Origin: Rotaria sp. Silwood1
Lineage: Eukaryota > Rotifera > Eurotatoria > Philodinida > Philodinidae
DNA: 64,000 bases
Direction: 5' to 3'
Assembly: GCA_905250075.1 (NCBI GenBank)
Contig: CAJNOP010000030.1
Location: 722,391 to 786,390, forward strand
Each line of letters opens with the position of its first letter. Positions within the stretch are counted from its first letter, which is position 1. Below the pieces are notes generated by a model. That model saw nothing but the letters and a program-made list of their open reading frames with translations. It searched no databases and had not been told where the DNA came from. Of the stretch, positions 29,201-41,909 are shown in pieces. The position numbers and the translations under genes were made by a program.

Positions 29201-32200
29201 AATTTTAATTAAGATGTTCCTGATGCACCAACAAATGTTCGTTTAATGGTTACTGGTTCAGATAATATAACTGTAATATTTGATGAACCATTAAGATCTA
29301 ATGGAGCTATGGTTATTAAATATAAAAGTAATATTTAATTATTTTAAAATATTATTATTTTAATATATATTATAACTTTTTCAATATTAGTTGAATGGAG
29401 TACAGATGAATATTTTAATCAAATATCATTTGATATAATTAAAAATTGTTTTCTAAGAGAATATATTATTCGAAATTTACCTGTTGGACAAAAATGTTAT
29501 GTACGAGTATCAGCTGGAAATATGAAAGGTTTTGGTGAAGCAAGTATTGCTAATCCACCTTATTGTGTTCCATCAAGTATGTTTTATGATATTATTTATA
29601 TATATATATTTTGATTTTTATTAAGATTGGCGAGAATTTTCTAAAACATCGCGTACAAATATTTATGATTTACGTTTTGAAGAAATTTTAAATAAAATTT
29701 TTAATGAACGACAAGGTAATGGAATTAATAGATCATTCGAAGGAAATGGTAAGTTTTGTTTTTGTTTTTTTGGAAGAGAATATTATGAACGTATTAATAA
29801 ATAGATTTATCTGATACAACAAATCGAAGAAATCCTCGTCGAAGTTATGGAAATCTTCGAAAAAATCTTCGACAATTATTTCAATTTTATCCTCGATTAG
29901 CAAAAACAATAAAACGGTATGAATTTCTATTAAAAAAAAAATAATAAAATTAATTTATGTTGTTTTCTTTTTTTTTGTTTAGAGGACTTTATTTAGTATC
30001 AGTTATGTTAAATAATGATCGAATATTAGTAACAAATGAAGATGTTTTACCAATGGTTGAAGTTGATGAACATTATAGTCATAATCTATTAACAGATTTT
30101 CAATGGTTTATGAAATTAACATTTGTTTGGGATGATTTAAAAAATTTACGACCTAAATTAGAACGATGTTCAAGTGCAACTTCATTTTATTTAAGAATGA
30201 AACTTGTTCAAGCAGCTATTGAACTTCAAGTAAAATAGAAATTTCTATTAAGCTTTTCTAAATTGATTATAATAAACTGTACAACTAGAACCAATTAAGA
30301 ATACCCTCTTCCTATTTTTTTTTGACTATTCCTAAGAGAAAACTCTGGTATGTCATAAGACTGCATCCTGGTACATTATGACCCATGTCAAACTCTAATA
30401 TTTCAGCTTGATGAGGCAAAGTAGGTAGAGAGAGAGAGGTCATGACCAGTCAAAATTGAGAAAATTAATGATTTGCGTTATACTAAGTAAAAGTTGTAAC
30501 TCTGTCGTATTAAGCTGTTTAGTGTCGAATAATGTCTCTAGTGGTACATAGCATTTGAGTTTATCTTACCATATAGTCTCAACGAAATAGACACTTCGCA
30601 CATCTTACTTGGTAATACAAGTCATTGATTATCTAGAACATCAATAGTGTCTTGCTTAAGAAGATGCAAACTAGCTTGTGAGTAAAACTTTGTAGAGTCA
30701 AAAATTTTGATTCTATAATGTTTTTTTGATTAGCATATATACTTGTCTTGATGTTACTTACTTTTTAGGATGTCTCTCTGATGTTCCTTCGCCTTGAAAC
30801 TTATGAATTTATACTGTAGTATATTTTCAGTTAATTATTTAACATAAGAAAAACAAATTTATTATTTTGTAAGATTAAAAATAGTTGACTGTTTTACTGA
30901 AATAATTCGAACATTGACTTTCAAAAAAAAAATTTTTCCCGATCACGACGAATCCGTCAGATTTTATTTATAGAGTCTTCAATATACATGCTTCTTTTTT
31001 TTTAGCAAAAATGATTTGCATGTTATAGACAGATTTATAGATCATATCTTCAGTTGTCATGCTATGTGTTTCAATAAGAATTTATTCTTCTCGATTATCC
31101 CTTCTTTCAGATTCGAAGAATATATATTAACTTTCACGAAAAGTTTACTTCGGACATTTGGATAAGTCCTTTGTTTTTACATATAAATCATTTTTGTTTT
31201 TTTTTTGAGAAATGTTATGATAACTTATTGTGTTCAATTGAATTATTAATTTAATATAATTGTCTAAACTGTTTAGACATTAGAAGAAGTAAATAATCTT
31301 GGTCGTCTTCATCATACATATATTCGTGATAATGATGGTAATGTAGTATTTGTATTAATAAATGATTTATCTTCTGATACACGAACAAATATTTATCCAT
31401 CAAGTTTAAAATGGATGACAATGACAAAATTTTTTGAAATAATGAAAGAATCTCCATCATTAACAAATAATTCTTGTCTTCAACAAATAATTGAAAAACT
31501 TCCAGTATGAAAAAAAAAAGAAATTTCTTTGTTTTGTTTTGTTCTATACATACAAATATTTATTTTTTTAAAGGATATGGTTGAATTTTATCATGCATCA
31601 ATGCGTTGTCATGATTCTGGTTTATATGTTGCCTATTTAAAAATGCAAAATAGTGTTGATTCAATACGTGTTATGGTTAATAAATATATGCCCGGTTCAT
31701 TACCATGTACAAAAATTCGTTCTATAGCTAATGTATCTAGGTAAACTATTATTTATATTGTTTATTAGAAAAAAATTTTTTTTTTTAAATATTTATAGAG
31801 AAGAATGGGAATGGTTACATAAAAGTAATAAGGAAAATTCAGTAGAAGATGAATCTCCAGATAATAGTCTTGATTTATTTAAAATTCAATTTTGTAATGC
31901 AGCTAAAGAATTATTTATTATGCTTGGTAAGATTTTGAAAAAGAATCAAACAAAAAAAAAAAATATTTTAAAATAATAAATTTATTTAGATCTTCCTGAA
32001 ACACATTTTTCAAATAGTCGAATATATAGTTCACAAGTTGTTGAAATTCGTGATGATTTATCATTAATTATTTTAATGTCAACAGCTGATGAAGTTAATT
32101 TTCTTTCTAAACCATCAAATCATTCTCTTACATCATTTATTTATTTACCTATATATATATTTGAAGTTTGTAAGTATTCATTTAACTACAGAGAAAAGCA

Positions 32201-33403
32201 TATTATTAAATTTGTTTATCAAACTTCATTGTAAAGTTAGAACAAATCGAAAATCGTACAAATATTATAAATGATATTTTGATGTATAGAAAACTACATT
32301 CTCAAAAACTTTTTTCAAACGATTTCTCTTAATGTATTTTTTTTCTATCGCAAATAACAATCCTAAACGATGAACTTTGTCAATGTAAAGATTGCCTAAT
32401 CATCTAGACGTTCTAACAAGCTTCAAGTACAAAAAAATTAAAATTTTGAGCATAATTCAAGATCCAGTGATCCTATTTTGAGATGAAATCTCAGTAAAAT
32501 GATAATATCTTCGGAAGAACATTTGAAATATTTTTATTCTGATTAAGATCTAGTTCTACTTGTCGACTCTCTCTCTTGAACTCTATTTTAGCATTCAATA
32601 CTATCTCATATTTTTAAATTTTCATTTTAGTCCAACACTTAAGTAATAATTATCGTTTTATATGTCAATATAGTCGTGTATCAATATGTCTTGATTTTGA
32701 ATTGATATATGCTCAACAAAATCAACGTGAAGCATTTTCAATAAATGAATTAGATGAAACACGTTATCGTCTTAATCATTTATTATCATGTCAACAAGAT
32801 CTTGATGATATATGGCGTTCAACACGTTGGCTTGTTCATGTTATAAATTGTGCTAAAGATAAAACATATTCTGGTATATCACTTAAACCATTTCAATCAT
32901 CAACAAATTTAAATGAAATAAAAATTGATCAATCATCATCTTTAATATCATCATTTAATTCAAATAATTATTTAATAAAGAAAAAAATAAATAATTTTAT
33001 TGATATTGAAGATCATATAATTGAATTAACATTTTATAGATCATTAGTAACACCAAATACATATATTCCATTAAAATTACGAATAAATAAAATGACACGA
33101 TTAAATGAAATTTTAAAACTTATTTTAAAACAACAACAAAAAGATACTTTTTTAAAATCAAATTCATCATTAAATTTTGTTTGGATACGTTCAAATGAAT
33201 GTGAATATATTATTGAAGAAAATTTAACAGCATATGAACTTCAAACACGTCTTTTACGTTTTGGTGGACAAGTTCATATACGTACAAATAGTTCATCATC
33301 ATCAACTTCATCACCAATGATTCATAAAACATCAAGTTTATTTCCACCTACATCAGAAATTATGTCGAAAGGACCTGGATCAAGTTTAAGTTTGAACATT
33401 TAA
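20265..33403 (+). CDS. ANKFN1: ANKFN1 / Wide-awake (ankyrin, FN3, RA-like) protein, 20 exons
   Basis: Drosophila Wide awake and mouse ANKFN1/Nmf9 act in neurons to link the clock to arousal and sensory behaviour. Exons: 20265-20563, 24566-24741, 24817-24920, 24992-25038, 26795-27099, 27180-27261, 27338-27441, 27507-27628, 28685-28817, 29063-29164, 29214-29327, 29391-29576, 29626-29748, 29805-29916, 29983-30229, 31277-31504, 31574-31740, 31799-31926, 31990-32169, 32631-33403. All junction phases agree (3732 bases, 1243 residues). The N-terminus is a basic Ser-rich disordered region. An ankyrin repeat (YDWRPLDSAIMLNN, LLLQYGAEESP) lies at about 338-375, FN3 (VPDAPTNVRL ... KYKIEWS ... CYVRVSAGN) at about 492-590, then the conserved Wake region (FQWFMKLTFVWDDL), DIWRSTRWLVHVINCAKDK, and an RA-like segment near 1090-1180. 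A TTTATAG acceptor lies 3 bases before the ATG, so it could be a trans-splice site or an internal exon. Intron 1 is 4.0 kb. AATAAA is at about 33449. Confidence 0.88.
23640..24330. other. Distinct, less AT-rich insert-like segment within intron 1
   Basis: This part of the first ANKFN1-like intron differs in composition from its surroundings and carries repeated motifs of the form GTGACGTGAC (TTAGCGACGTAAC, GTTAGTGGCGTGACAC, GTAAGTGACGTGACTG). It looks like an old mobile-element remnant. I could not define termini or a target duplication. Confidence 0.3.
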
Positions 33404-36400
33404 AAACAAATATTTGTTTTCTTTTCTTTTTTTTTTTATTTAAAATATCAATAAATGTTATGTGATATCATTTGAAGTGAACAAGTTACTAAGAATTTCA
33501 GAACATGTCTGTAAGATTTTCGTTCATATGTCTAAAAGGAAAATGAACAATGAGTATATTTCTTATTTTAAATTGAAATACGTATTACATTATTATTCTA
33601 TACAAGACTGATTAAATATTTTCATATTTGTATCAGAATGTATTTCTGATTGATATTTATTTGTGTAATTGACAAAGATTCAAAAGAGATCGAAATATCA
33701 TTTTTATTAGCAAAAGAGAATCAGATGAATGAGTCAATGTAAAACACATAAGTTAATTCAACTTTGCACTGTTAATAAACAGCGAGTATGATGAATGAAG
33801 AAACCGATATTTTTCGTATTATTTAAGAGACAGGACTAACTTGACCAAAAGGTATTGAGAGTGTTACATCTTCCAATCATGAGAAGTTTTTACTTTTTCC
33901 TAGCGGAACCGAAAGTTTTCTTGCGTTTTCTTAGAAAAAAAAATGCTTACACTCTTGAGAAAAAATCGCGATATCGCTTCCCCCAACAATGTTGGCTGCT
34001 ATGAGTCAATTCTGTTTCGAGTTTATGTAACAGTGCAGGTTTTGAAAGTCAAATTCATTGCTGATAATGTCTTCTGATTGATTTTGTCTGTTTATGGTTT
34101 CATAACGATTATTTTTTGAAAATAGAGATTTGTTATTATCATTTATAAAAGATGAAAATCATTATTTTTGTTCAAAAATTTTTATCAATTCTTAGCATTT
34201 TATGAAAAAAACATATGAATATACAAAATCACAAGAATTTATTGAATTCTAGTGAAATTTCTATTTCTCAGTCTGTTCAGAACCTTTATATTTCGGTAAT
34301 TTAAAACTTCATGGAATGAGATAAAATTTTGCATATTTATTTTGATAAAAAAATTATTTTAATGATGTTCGATCGTACGGCAAGGAACCAACAGAAAGCA
34401 TTGACAGTTTAAATTACTTACATATATCATTATTTTACGTATTCTTTATATTAAAATCGAGGCTATTCTAATGGATGTTACAAAAATTCTACATTAGAGT
34501 TTTGTTTTCAGTATAGCATGACAACAACAACTTGTCGTGGAGGCTTGATAGTTTTCTTGTTAGAAAGAATAAAGTCTCTATTACAAAGCTATGTAAAAAT
34601 ATTTCGTTCAAATACTTACCGAAGGTTGAAAACTTTTAAAAACACCTTTAAAATTAGTAATGAGAAGTGTATTTGATCAATTTATCTGGCATTCGGCTTT
34701 CAAAATTTTTAGACACATTATGCATAAATGTAGTCAATGCGACGTAGGCTTTCTAGTGATATTATTATATCCGAGTTACAAAACCAGAAACTCCATAGAA
34801 AATAGTTTTATTAAAAACTTGATTTACCTTTGACAACGTTCAATGAAGTTTTTCTCATGATGTCTAATAGGTTCTGACTATTCTTTCGAAAAAATCAAAT
34901 AAAAAGAAAATATATTCTGTTACTCAATCATTAATATTGCGTCAAGTTAATTTGAATAATTTATCAAAAGGTTGAGCAAAAATCTATGGAATTTCTTTTG
35001 CTTTTTTTAGTTTTGTGATATGTTTATTATGGATTACATATTCGTACGCAAAAGAGATAAAAATCTATGTTCATTTTTGAATTTGATTATTTCACTAGTT
35101 TTTTTTTTATAAAAAAAATTGAATTATTGTCATTTATTATTGATACAATCTATTTGTTATGAGTTTACTATACTAATTCAATTATTGATAAAATCAAAAA
35201 TTAAACAATGAAAAAACATTGATGACTAATATTAAAATGAGATTAATAGTTATACAGTTGTAATTAGAATGGAATAAATAATGGTAAACTGAGACCCATT
35301 ACACGGATCTTTTTGAGTATATATATATATATTGAAGACCAGTATCACGTGATAACGCGGGCAATGTTCATTTTCCTCAATCATTCTATGCATTTATGAA
35401 TTTTTCATTTCATTATGTTTGTACAAAGTGATAACTGTGGTTATCAATTAATTGTCATGATAACGTTCGAATTTTTAAAAAAGAGATGACTTCTAAAAAT
35501 ATGTGTTCGCTAATAATCTATTGTATTCATTCATAAAAAACTGAAATTAAAAATCAAATATTGAATAAGAAAACATAAATTCAATAGAACTCTGGAAAAT
35601 TCTCCTGTCATTTACAGTACGTGCAAAGGTTTACTCTTTATGTAATAGGTGATAAAATGAAAAGTTTGTTAGTCAACAGTACTTTGATAATCAATACTCA
35701 AACTTCATTATAATAGTTCGGCTGAGCATCTCGGTATACTAACGCATGCAATGTGTTTTGCTTGAAACAGGATCGATACTGCATTATTTTCTCAGTATTC
35801 CTCAGAGAAAAGTCATGGATTTTTTTCTCATCAAAAAAACATAAATATGACTGACTGTATGCATAGCTTTTATTTTACCTTGTCAATCCAAAAATGTAAA
35901 TATTTTTTTGTTTTGAATTTCGATTGTTTCAGATTTTTTGTTGCCAGACATAAACACTCATCAGAAAAATAATATGAAAGAAAAATAGAGAAATCTCTAA
36001 CGAAAGATACTGTATTTGTTTGAGATCATGTTCTATCAATTCAATAATGTATTTTATAAGAATGAAATAGAAACATACTCATATAGTTGAGGTTCTCTTT
36101 TGCTGCAAATTCTTTGTTTTGTATTTTTCAGTTAATTGATGATACTTGTTTGATTTTTTCTTTAGTATCATTGATAGGATCACACTCAGACGAAATCAAA
36201 TTTTTATTTATTATTCTTTAAGTTCGATACCATAATCATTTTATTTTGAATATAGTGAAAATGATTTTCTTAATAACAGATGTATCTTTATAAAACTTAT
36301 TTTTTTATTATGTTGGAGCAAGATATAACTAATTATGATAGCTAGACAGAAGATCTCTTTTCTTATTGCAGTCGGACTTTTTTGCCATCTATTCTTCGCA

Positions 36401-36549
36401 GAAAAACAAGGTATATCATAAAACAAAAGAAAAAATTCCTATTTTAATAAATTATTCATTGTATCTGATTAAATCATTTGTAGATATATAAAATAATCCA
36501 CATTTAAAAAGTCATATCATCTTATTATTCAATATTTAAGGAAAGGACA
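33404..36549. other. AT-rich intergenic stretch
   Basis: This holds the 3' flank of the ANKFN1-like gene and the upstream side of the dynamin-like pseudogene. No coding motif, repeat array or RNA gene was recognised. A short (AT)n run occurs at about 35320-35332. Confidence 0.5.
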
Positions 36550-37277
36550 ATGTCAGCTGACGAACTTAGTATCAAAGAATCAAGTGAACTTTTGTCAGCG
36601 GCAGATCGAATGCGTGAAATATAGATACCTTTACCAGAAATTGTAGTAGTTGGTGATCAATCAGTCGATAAATCATCTGTACTTGAAGCTATTTCTGGAA
36701 TTCAATTACCTCGTGCACCAAATATTTGTACACGATGTCTATTAGAATTACGAATGAAATCAACAACAGATACTGAATACGCTATCATTCGTAGTAGTAA
36801 ATGCTCGGAAGATGAAGCTACAACTTTAGATGATATGAATGAGATAAGTAGTGCAGTTACTCGTCTGATTGGAGAGATTGCTGGTGAAGAAACAAATGTA
36901 AGTTCAACATCGATCTATTTGATAGTGTATAAACGTAATATACCATATGATTTAACACTTATTGGTTTACCCGGTATTACTCGAAAACCATTTCCTGGCC
37001 AAGCAAAAGATATTCATGAACACATTTTGCATTTGATTAATAGATATATAGAACCACCAACAGCTGTAAGTTTCTTCATTTTAAGTTGAATCGTTTTAAG
37101 ATTTCTAAAAGTATTTAGGTTGTTTTACATGTAATTCCAACTTCTATTGATTTCACAACATCAGAATCGATGAAATTAGCTAAGGAATTTGATCCACAAT
37201 GTCTTCAACAATTAATTGCTGCTTCAATAATTGATAAATATGATAAAGGATACTTTTTCACTGTTATTTTCAAATAA
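36550..37277 (+). pseudogene. Decayed dynamin-family (Mx/dynamin-like) GTPase fragment
   Basis: Two exons (36550-37065 and 37119-37277, joined in phase 0) encode about two thirds of a dynamin-type G domain: MREI-stop-IPLPEIVVVGDQS, LEAISGIQLPRAP, TRCLLELRMK, IAGEETNVSS, YDLTLIGLPGITRKPFPGQ, LINRYIEPPTAVVLHVIPTS. Four defects show decay. An in-frame TAG lies at 36622-36624. The P-loop reads GDQSVDKSS where the family has GDQSSGKSS. The switch II DLPG has become GLPG. The frame ends before the TKxD motif and the stalk and GED are missing. Intact relatives act in membrane remodelling or antiviral defence; this copy should not bind GTP. Confidence 0.85.
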
Positions 37278-38027
37278 TGTGTCCTGTGAGTTTCCTAAAG
37301 TCGAAATTTGACGAAAATTAGTTTTGACGCTGAAACATATTCTTTGATGTGTCGCTTTTTGTATTGACTCTGAAAGTTATATTTATTTCTTTTGGAACTG
37401 AAGCTATGATCGTGAAAATCTCTGAACATGAACCTTTGTTACGACTTTTTTGCTATGACATCGAAAAATAAATACGAATAAATTTTCTGAGCTTCACTAA
37501 AAAAAACAATGTTTGAAAATATCAAAAACACTTTTTTCACGCTTCGAATTGTCATCACTTCACCTGAGTCATTTCTTAGGCAACTCCACAATTTCTATTC
37601 AACAAGAACTAAAAGAGAAATATAAATTCTGTTGAAATTTTGTATTGTTGACGCAAATAACATACACTGTAAATACCTTTAAATTCGAATATCTCAGTTT
37701 GTACATGTTATAAGCAGTTCAGAATTAAAATTTATTAGTTTTCTCGTGAGATCTTTAATTTAACCTAACTATGTGCAATGTTGTTAAGTTATAATATATT
37801 TTCTTCCATTGTAAATTAATATTTGATACATCCGATTTTAGAAACGATTTCCTTTCGAGTTGTTTGATGATAACAAATTTTTTATTTTAGCAAATCTTTT
37901 AAATTGTTTTCAAACATCTCCTAATTCAGATCTTCACGAATAGTTTAGTAAACTTTTTAATAAACTAAAAACAAATAATAATCTAAAAAAATCCATCGAT
38001 CATAGCTTCTTATCCTTTCGATTGGTA
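37278..38027. other. Short intergenic stretch between convergent units
   Basis: This is the 3' flank of both the dynamin-like pseudogene (plus) and the YihY-type gene (minus). I found no extension of the dynamin G domain here, so the truncation is real within this copy. Nothing else was recognised. Confidence 0.5.
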
Positions 38028-39097
38028 TTAATAATATCGTTGTGATCGTCTTGATCTAAGATATTGATTACTATTAAATATTGGTATTGTTGTTGTTCTA
38101 AGCGTTCTACTAACAGTTTGACTTAAGAAGCTACCTATGTCATCAGGTAATGGTTGTATAAGTTCAAAAAAATACGAATTAATTTGTGCACCCAAAATAA
38201 GAATAAATGAAAAGTAATAAAAAAATGTTATTAAAATAACAGCAAAGCCAATAAGACCAAGAAATGAATCCATAAATCTTCGAATATATAATGGAAATAA
38301 AACAATAAATATATCAAGTAGAAATGATGCAATTAATGCACCAAGCCAAATATGTTTTAATTTCATTTTTTTATTTGGTATAATTAAATAAATAAACATA
38401 AATAAAATAAAGGCAAAAACAATTGATACAGATATTCCAGCAACAAATATTCCAAATTGTGTATCATTTTTATTTGGTAATGCATTTATTACAAATGATG
38501 GTATACTACTTGCAACAAACATAATTATAACAAGAAATATAAATAAAATAAGCATTATAATAGATAACAAATTTTGATAAATAAATGAACGACTTGTTGT
38601 ACGATAAATTATTGTAAATACATCATCAATAGCAACAAATAAACGAGATCCATCCCATATTGACAATATAATACCTATTGCTAGAATTCCACCTGCATCA
38701 TTTGCAAGATTGTTAGCAGCTATTTCAGTTACCTTAAATTATTTATAATATTTTTGAAAAAAATTTTATAGTTTGTATTTTGCTATACCTCTCGAACAGC
38801 TGTTTTTGTATGATTATCTTTTAATGAATCGATAATTGAATCAATAATTGTTTGTTTAGCTCTAGGATTATCACTTAAAACAAGTCCAAATATTCCAAAA
38901 GCTGTTACAGCTATTGGTAAAAGAGATATAATGAAAGTATAAGCAAGTAGTGCAGCAAAACTCAATGACCAGTCATTAAGAAATTTTTTAATAAAACCCA
39001 AAGCAGATCGACGAGGAGGTGTTGTTTGACCAAAACCAATACCTCGTTGAATTGGTCTCCATAAAGAATTTAACATTTTTTGATTTTGATCAAACAT
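38028..39097 (-). CDS. YihY/BrkB-family inner-membrane-type protein, bacterial-like
   Basis: Two exons, 39097-38789 and 38732-38028, join in phase 0 across a 56-base GT-AG intron and encode 337 residues. The family (YihY/BrkB, once called RNase BN) is mostly bacterial, with about six membrane helices and no agreed function. Signature parts are present: FLNDWSLSFAALLAYTFIISLLPIAVTAFG (about 40-68, given here in parts: FLNDWSLSFAALLAY and TFIISLLPIAVTAFG), NDAGGILAIGIILSIWDGSR, the helix pairs after residue 155, WLGALIASFLLDIF, and the closing FILILGAQINSYFFE. The C-terminal 40 residues are a basic Arg/Ser tail. Family length is typically 280-330. An acceptor-like CTTGTAG lies 14 bases upstream of the ATG. 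The intron and AT-rich codons show it is resident in the eukaryotic genome, not contamination. Origin by horizontal transfer is inferred. Confidence 0.88.
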
Positions 39098-40921
39098 TTG
39101 CTTAATTACTTCTACAAGAAAGACAAGTATCTATCGTGTTGCTATTTCCACCCACTATAGAAAATAAAAAGAAAAAAAAGTCATTAGATCTTAGTCATAT
39201 GGTGTCTTCTTTTTTTTTTTTACCTATACTGCTTTATATGAAATATTCAGAATCATTACGCTTGAAAAATGACGAAGGTCTCCTTATGAAGTAACCAACA
39301 AGAAACGGAACTACACTTCACATATGTACACTGCCCCAATGAATCAGATAATGTTCACATAAAGATTTCTCTTTCTTTCGTTAGATCAAATGATAAAAAT
39401 TTTATGATGCATAACATATATTCTAGAAAATAATTTTTTTTTTATAACATCATATAGAAAATCTAGGAATACTGGAACATATGATTAGCTAATTATGCCA
39501 CGATTTATATATATTAATTAGTAAATCAAATAAATAATCATCTGATAAGACAATAAGAAACAGAAAACATCGTTCTGCTCATAAATATGATGAGGTCGAT
39601 GGTAAACATTCATATTCGATGCCTATAAAAATGATTGATTAGATCGATTACGTCTAACTTACTTCTTTTTTTTTTCATTACCACAATCGTAGGTTAGAAA
39701 ATCGTTAAATTCTGATGATTGATTCATACTGTATGAACTGTATATTTTTCTCGATATTATCATATATAATTAATCTTTTGTATGACATGAAATTTTTCTA
39801 ATTTGATAATATGTTACTTTTATGATCATGTTCATTGAAACTCATATCTACACCAATATCCAAGAAAAGTTATTGAAAATAATTTCATAAAAACAAAAAA
39901 CAAAACTACAGTATAAAAAAAGAACAAAAACTTGTCAGTGCAGTTTCATAAAGCAGCAAAGTTTGGAACTCATAAACTCTGACTGTTATAAAGTTATGGT
40001 ATATTATCAGAAAAGTTAAAATAATTTAATTGAAAAAATGTCGAATAACAGAATTAATCAAAATTATATATTGTTTTTTTTACAGTTGATGCGAAGACTA
40101 TGAATATTATCATTTCGAAAATATTTGCATGTAAATAAAATTTCTCTTCTACCAATAGTTCAGAACACTATAACAAAACAAAATATTATTGTCAGATGTG
40201 TTTTCAATAAGTTCTTTGTTTCTAATAATAATATATGCGATACATGTCATAGGAAGCAGTAAATATCATTTGATCCTTCGTTTCGACAATTCAACTAATA
40301 TATTAGTCTGCTATACACATCGATGTAATTGTTCAGTATGTCTCCGAATGGATCATTTTTTTTGTTTCTACAAACTTTGACATAAAATGCTGAGTTTTAA
40401 CACGAGGACTTGAAGAAATGTAATAAAATGGATAAATTGCCTGAATATTTATATATATTACGAGAATAAATTTCGAATTAATTATTCAATATAAAAACAT
40501 TCAAAAAAAAGCTAATCTTATTGCATTAAAAATAGTTTTAGAGATGCAGAATCTATTGTCAAATTGAAAAATTTTTCTTCAACGAAGAAAAAGATGACAA
40601 ATGCCTCATCATACATGATCCAATTCTATTTTCAATCTTTGAAGCATTCAACAACGTTTTTTAATTTTGGTTTTCATTTCAGTAAATAGAGAATGTTGTT
40701 TGTGGAATAAATTTTTTGTGTCAGAGCAAAGTTGGCAAAATTAACATCTACTCCATCATTCAAATATCTTAATCGAGGAAATCTTAGTAACCAATAGCAC
40801 TTCTCAAGGTACTTATTAAATAAGAAATACACATGCAAGTATTAATCGTTATATATATAAAACATGAAAATTTTGTTTGTGTTTTAACTTGATTTTTCTC
40901 TATAACTATGATATTATATAG
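39098..40921. other. AT-rich intergenic stretch
   Basis: Upstream side of the YihY-type gene. The 40189-40380 frame is Cys-containing but has no family signature or splice support. No repeats or RNA genes recognised. Confidence 0.45.
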
Positions 40922-41204
40922 CAAGAGAGTGATAGCATCTTCTATCATCACAGCCCACCAGGTGGTTTTTTTAGGCTGACTCGGAGAGATTCTTTCTGCT
41001 TGTTATGGAGAAAATAATGTGGTACTCGAAATGGTCTATTACAAGCATATGGTCTCTGCTGTTGTTATACTTGTCATACCTATGTTCATTGATCTACCGA
41101 TCTGGCTTGACTCACTTTACATGTACCTATTCTGGGCAAAGAGGGAAGAATCTTCCTTAGTCAAGCACTATAATGAGCTGAGAAAAGCCAGCAGGGAAAA
41201 ATAG
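40922..41204 (+). pseudogene. Possible broken membrane-protein exon
   Basis: After a TATATAG acceptor-like site the frame reads KRVIASSIITAHQVVFLG, then a TGA, then LGEILSACYGENNVVLEMV and a hydrophobic stretch (SAVVILVIPMFIDLPIWL) ending in a charged tail, AKREESSLVKHYNELRKASREK (22 residues, here split as AKREESSLVKHY and NELRKASREK), and a TAG. Base composition is less AT-rich than its surroundings and codon choice looks protein-like, so this may be the last exon of a decayed membrane protein. I do not recognise the family; a chance open frame is possible. Confidence 0.3.
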
Positions 41205-41257
41205 CAATGAAAATAAATTTATTGAACAAGCTGAAGAAAAAAAATTTACAACTACTT

Positions 41258-41909
41258 TCAAGTTTGTTCAGATGTTTCTTGATAATTCAATAGATGAGAA
41301 TGATTTGAAGGTGATTTCTCTTGAGCTATTTTTACCGCTTGTTGAATATTTTTCGTTGCCATACCATATTATCGTGTAGCCAAATATGATTTCACCAAAT
41401 TATGATAGATGCCAGCTAAATCAGAATGATTCCATGGTAATTTGTGTTTATAAATTTGGAATTCTTTTTCAAAATATGCCATTGCCGTTGAATAACCTTT
41501 CATGTTTCGATAAGTTTCATCTTTATTTTTATATGTCGTTGCACCCATCGAGAGGATTATTCTGAATATTCTCTTAAATACTTAATGTTTGTCAATGAAA
41601 TGAAAGTGTCCTTTCATAATTTTCTATCATTTAATGCATAACACCAATGTTACTGTATGTAATAGTCTGATAGGGATGTCCATCGGGTAACTTTTTTTGA
41701 TCTATAGCGAGACGCTTTTCAAAACAATCAAGTGCTTTTGTGTAATCTTTCATTCTGCGATAAACTCTTCCTAACATACTACATAAAGTACCCAATCAGA
41801 GGTGATTCCGAGTTAGAGCTCTTCCGTAGATGTTCTGTGAGTTTCCGTGAAATTCAATTGTTTCCAAGCAGCCATCCATATCCATATACAGCTTACCGAT
41901 GTTGACCTA
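41258..41909 (-). pseudogene. Decayed 3' TPR repeats of the adjacent ART-TPR gene
   Basis: Reading on from the TAG at 41907-41909 in the same frame gives recognisable TPR units interrupted by stops: VNIGKLYMDMDGCLETIEF, then TGA at 41796-41798, then LGRVYRRMKDYTKALDCFEK and QTITYSNIGVMH, then TAA at 41631-41633. Further on, in other frames, come YSTAMAYFEKEFQIYKHKLP, LAGIYHNLVKSYLATR and a closing QETSEQT before TGA at about 41258-41260. So the ancestral protein had at least three more TPRs and has lost them through nonsense and frameshift changes. Confidence 0.8.
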
